The notes beneath the pieces were generated by a model. That model was not told the DNA's origin. It did not search any database and was given only the letters and a program-made list of their open reading frames with translations. Below, one piece after another: positions 32,901-34,570 of a DNA stretch of 34,570 nucleotides. Each line of letters opens with the position of its first letter. The first letter of the stretch is position 1. The DNA comes from Chara braunii. Lineage: Eukaryota > Streptophyta > Charophyceae > Charales > Characeae. The DNA lies in the NCBI GenBank assembly GCA_003427395.1, contig BFEA01000041.1, positions 706,583 through 741,152 on the forward strand, in the 5' to 3' direction. The position numbers were made by a program, and so were the translations under genes.

Positions 32901-32908
32901 ACGATTGC
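32901..32908. repeat. 8-bp target duplication, right
   Basis: ACGATTGC, identical to 31614-31621. Confidence 0.8.
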
Positions 32909-33337
32909 CGCCACAAGTATGAACCTGTGTACCACGCACTCTCCACAGGATGCAGAAGAGGGTGTGGTTTTCAACCGCACTTGGTGGTTGTCTAGCGTTG
33001 ATAGATTAACCTCTCAAGGCGCATGTTAGTCGACACTTGAGTGTCGAATATGACCCTCGAGATTATCGAGGACCACGTGATTATGAATACTACATAGTAT
33101 GCCATCATTGCAACTGCTTGTGTATGCTTGCATTACTAGTCGATATGAGAAAAACCTGCGTCCGAACGGTCTCATACTGAGTCTCGCGCGACTCCTATCC
33201 GATTTCTGCATCGGGGAGTTATGAGATGGATACAAAAAGAAACTAGGAGTGTTATCACGTTGTTTGTTCTGTGTCGTTCTGTATGTGTGAGTGTTGCGGT
33301 GTAACGCGTGCTATGTGGGATGCGTCCTGGTCGACCG
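32909..33337. other. No gene; adjacent hairpins
   Basis: Two hairpins seven bases apart: TCGACACT/AGTGTCGA with loop TG (33031-33048) and CCTCGA/TCGAGG with loop GATTA (33056-33072). A third, CCGAT/ATCGG nested in ACTCC/GGAGT, lies near 33190-33220. Confidence 0.55.
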
Positions 33338-33712
33338 GCGACGAGTCGCGCTTGGGACCTCAGCCCCCCCAAGGCGTCGGTTCACATGCGAGTCCGATAG
33401 AGGCGTAAACCACACGTACCCTCATATGCTACAATGAAAGAGAAACGCCCTCGGCTGGTTCACATGTGCGATTGCAACTGATTAGCTTTCGTACTGTGGA
33501 CTAGTAGCTCGGCAGGGATATGTCCACCGAAGGGAGGTGACAACTCCCGTAAGGTGGAGGTAAGTCGTGCCTCGTGAGAGGTATGGCTGGCGCACTCGGC
33601 CGGAGCGGCTTGCAGAAGCTCCATGTGTATTCGTGACGAGGATCAGACCAACTCCTGCGTTACGCGTCCGAGAGGGTCCCGCCCTTGCGCGGCGCTGGAC
33701 CGATGCGCTCGA
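33338..33712 (+). repeat. Terminal segment S of the large repeat, copy 2
   Basis: Direct match to 19990-20585. It keeps the nested hairpin (33524-33557: CCACC, GGGAG, GTGACAA loop, CTCCC, GGTGG) and the GGAGC/GCTCC hairpin near 33601-33622. It is the right terminus of the TA element. Confidence 0.75.
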
Positions 33713-33714
33713 TA

Positions 33715-34131
33715 TTGGACCCTAGCGAAAATACAGAGTTGGGCTCGTAACTACGAACTTTCCTTGTTTGGAAGGACTTTAGTTCTATTAGCAGCAGCGT
33801 TTCCAATGTTATGGTTTCCCCTTACCATTTACTTACTTGGGGATGAAGCTTAGAAGTTATAAGATAATTCGGAGAGCAGCGACAAGATATCTCTGGAAAC
33901 CTGCGGCTGAAGAAGACCATGGTTATATTACGAAGATTACATCGGATGCAGTGCCACTGGCTCTTCCAATATCACAGGGGAAGTTGGGCATCCTGGATCC
34001 GCACACCTAGAATCTTGCATTGTTGGCTAAATGGATTTGGAAGGCCCTTTTTGAGGACCCAAGTAAGCTATGGACCGCTATGGCTGAGTATATACTGAAG
34101 ATCGAATGGGCTTTGAAGGAGCCTCAGGCTA
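33715..34131 (+). pseudogene. LINE-2 ORF2, continuation after the insertion
   Basis: Resumes with WTLAKIQSWARNYELSLFGR, the post-RT region of L1-type ORF2, then LAAAFPMLWFPLTIY. A one-base shift near 33836 gives YLGMKLRSYKIIRRAATRYL, then GKLGILDPHT, TAG 34008 (Gln expected), NLALLAKWIWKALFEDP and LKEPQAM. It stops where the probable LTR begins, so the C-terminal zinc-binding region is missing. Confidence 0.8.
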
Positions 34132-34270
34132 TGTGACACCCGCGGCCTAGGCCGCGGGCATTTCGGCTGACGCGACCGAAAAAGTCGGTCGCGGCTGCGG
34201 CCTATGAGGCCCAGTCCACGGCCTATTTAAAAAAAAAAAAAATTACCCCTAAAAATACGTCAGCAAAAAA

Positions 34271-34281
34271 ATATATATATA
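34271..34281 (+). promoter_or_regulatory. TATA-like box of the probable LTR
   Basis: AT alternation preceding a G-rich start region; the placement resembles the U3/R boundary of an LTR. Confidence 0.4.
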
Positions 34282-34534
34282 GGGGTGTAGGGTTTAGAAA
34301 ACCCTACAATCCTACGTTTTTTATTTCGGAATCCCGCTTCATGTAATATTTACAAAAAATGAAAAACGAAATCTGATTTAAGCAAAATATACAAATAAAA
34401 ATAAAAAGAAAAGCAGATTTTTTTTTTTTCCATTTTTTATCATGAGCAATATGGTCCCTGAGTTGTGCTGTGTTTTTTTTTTAAAACGATTTTCGGTTTT
34501 TTGTTGGCAAATTAGGTTTTAAAAAAAAATGAAG

Positions 34535-34570
34535 GTGTGTGTGTGTGTGCGCGCGCGCGCGCGCGCGCGC
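34535..34570. repeat. (GT)n(GC)n alternating tract
   Basis: GT units (34535-34548) pass into GC units to the window end. The purine-pyrimidine alternation is prone to Z-DNA. Confidence 0.9.

Larger units (their letters stand above)
27578..33712. mobile_element. 6.1-kb TIR element with TA target duplication (large repeat, copy 2)
   Basis: LINE-2 reads ...AGC TAC TAT up to 27578, and TGG ACC CTA GCG resumes at 33716; joining restores the frame (SYY-WTLAKIQSW). The insertion is flanked by TA (27576-27577 and 33713-33714). The element starts TCGGATCGGTGCC; its right end read inward is TCGAGCGCATCGGTCC, so the ends share TCG and ATCGGT(G)CC. The right end carries segment S (33338-33712). The left end lacks S and passes straight into the sequence that follows S in copy 1, suggesting an internal deletion of the left arm. 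No long protein frame: non-autonomous. TA duplication suits Tc1/mariner-like targeting but the termini fit no family I know. Confidence 0.75.
22313..34131 (+). mobile_element. LINE-2: second L1-type retrotransposon, broken by nested insertions
   Basis: ORF1 (22313-24831) and ORF2 (24818 to about 34131) overlap by 14 nt. Insertions: a foldback at about 25351-25727, a 6135-bp TA-type element at 27578-33712, and truncation at 34131 by a probable LTR. The protein is clearly distinct from LINE-1 (LLYKKGDKKEVKNYRSISIL versus LLHKKGDKTNIRNYRPITLL), so these are two subfamilies. It has more indels than LINE-1 and is probably older. Confidence 0.8.
34132..34570 (+). mobile_element. Probable 5-prime LTR (partial)
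   Basis: Begins TGTGACACC directly after LINE-2 coding sequence, a start common in plant LTRs. Contains a perfect 20-bp palindrome (34139-34158), a hairpin CGCGACCGA/TCGGTCGCG (34171-34193), a TATA-like ATATATATATA run (about 34271-34281) and, just after it, a perfect hairpin GTAGGGTTT/AAACCCTAC with loop AGA (34287-34307). The far end and internal genes lie outside the window, so LTR status is inferred. Confidence 0.5.

Noticed and set aside
27578-33712. A Helitron
   Set aside because: There is a TA duplication and an inverted terminal core; no TC start with a CTRR end and no A/T insertion pattern.
19990-33712. The two large repeats as the LTR pair of one retrotransposon
   Set aside because: Most of the homology is inverted, not direct, and the sequence between them is an unrelated LINE with its own insertion history.

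Overview
The window is eukaryotic nuclear DNA made almost entirely of transposable elements. Homopolymer and dinucleotide tracts, TTAA-flanked miniature elements, two long L1-type LINEs and the start of a probable LTR point to a repeat-rich plant or green-alga genome. A streptophyte is my best guess, on style alone. No intact host gene is visible. The only host-gene candidate is an asparagine-rich ORF on the minus strand (13182-14048).

Layout. 1-3.56 kb: small repeats, including a pair of TTAA-flanked miniature inverted-repeat elements sharing a perfect palindrome, and copies of a short structured, A/T-tailed repeat (called the A-family here). 3.58-11.21 kb: LINE-1, nearly full length, flanked by a 16-bp direct repeat. 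Its ORF1 and ORF2 lie in one frame and are broken almost only by point nonsense codons. 11.2-14.6 kb: more A-family copies, a second tailed repeat (B-family) and the Asn-rich ORF. 15.05-15.7 kb: a second cluster of TTAA elements. 15.9-20.6 kb: one copy of a large non-coding repeat rich in hairpins. 20.6-22.3 kb: no gene, one foldback.

22.3-34.13 kb: LINE-2, a different L1 subfamily, broken by nested insertions. A ~0.38-kb foldback sits in its endonuclease region. A 6135-bp terminal-inverted-repeat element with a TA duplication (27578-33712) sits in its reverse-transcriptase region; joining the flanks restores the LINE frame. That element is a second, mostly inverted copy of the 15.9-20.6 kb repeat, and itself carries a 1.28-kb foldback element with a perfect 8-bp target duplication (31622-32900). 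LINE-2 stops at 34.13 kb, where a probable LTR begins and runs off the window. Relative ages therefore read LINE-2, then the TA element, then the 8-bp-TSD foldback.

Strongest unexplained signals: (i) hairpins with a nearly invariant 20-nt loop but different, still complementary stems, present in both copies of the large repeat; (ii) the A-family, whose copies keep two small hairpins (one with a compensatory base-pair change) plus a variable hairpin before an A/T tract; (iii) the large TA element itself; (iv) nonsense codons in both LINEs all explicable as C-to-T changes of CAA, CAG or CGA. All functional readings of non-coding repeats are inference from sequence alone.
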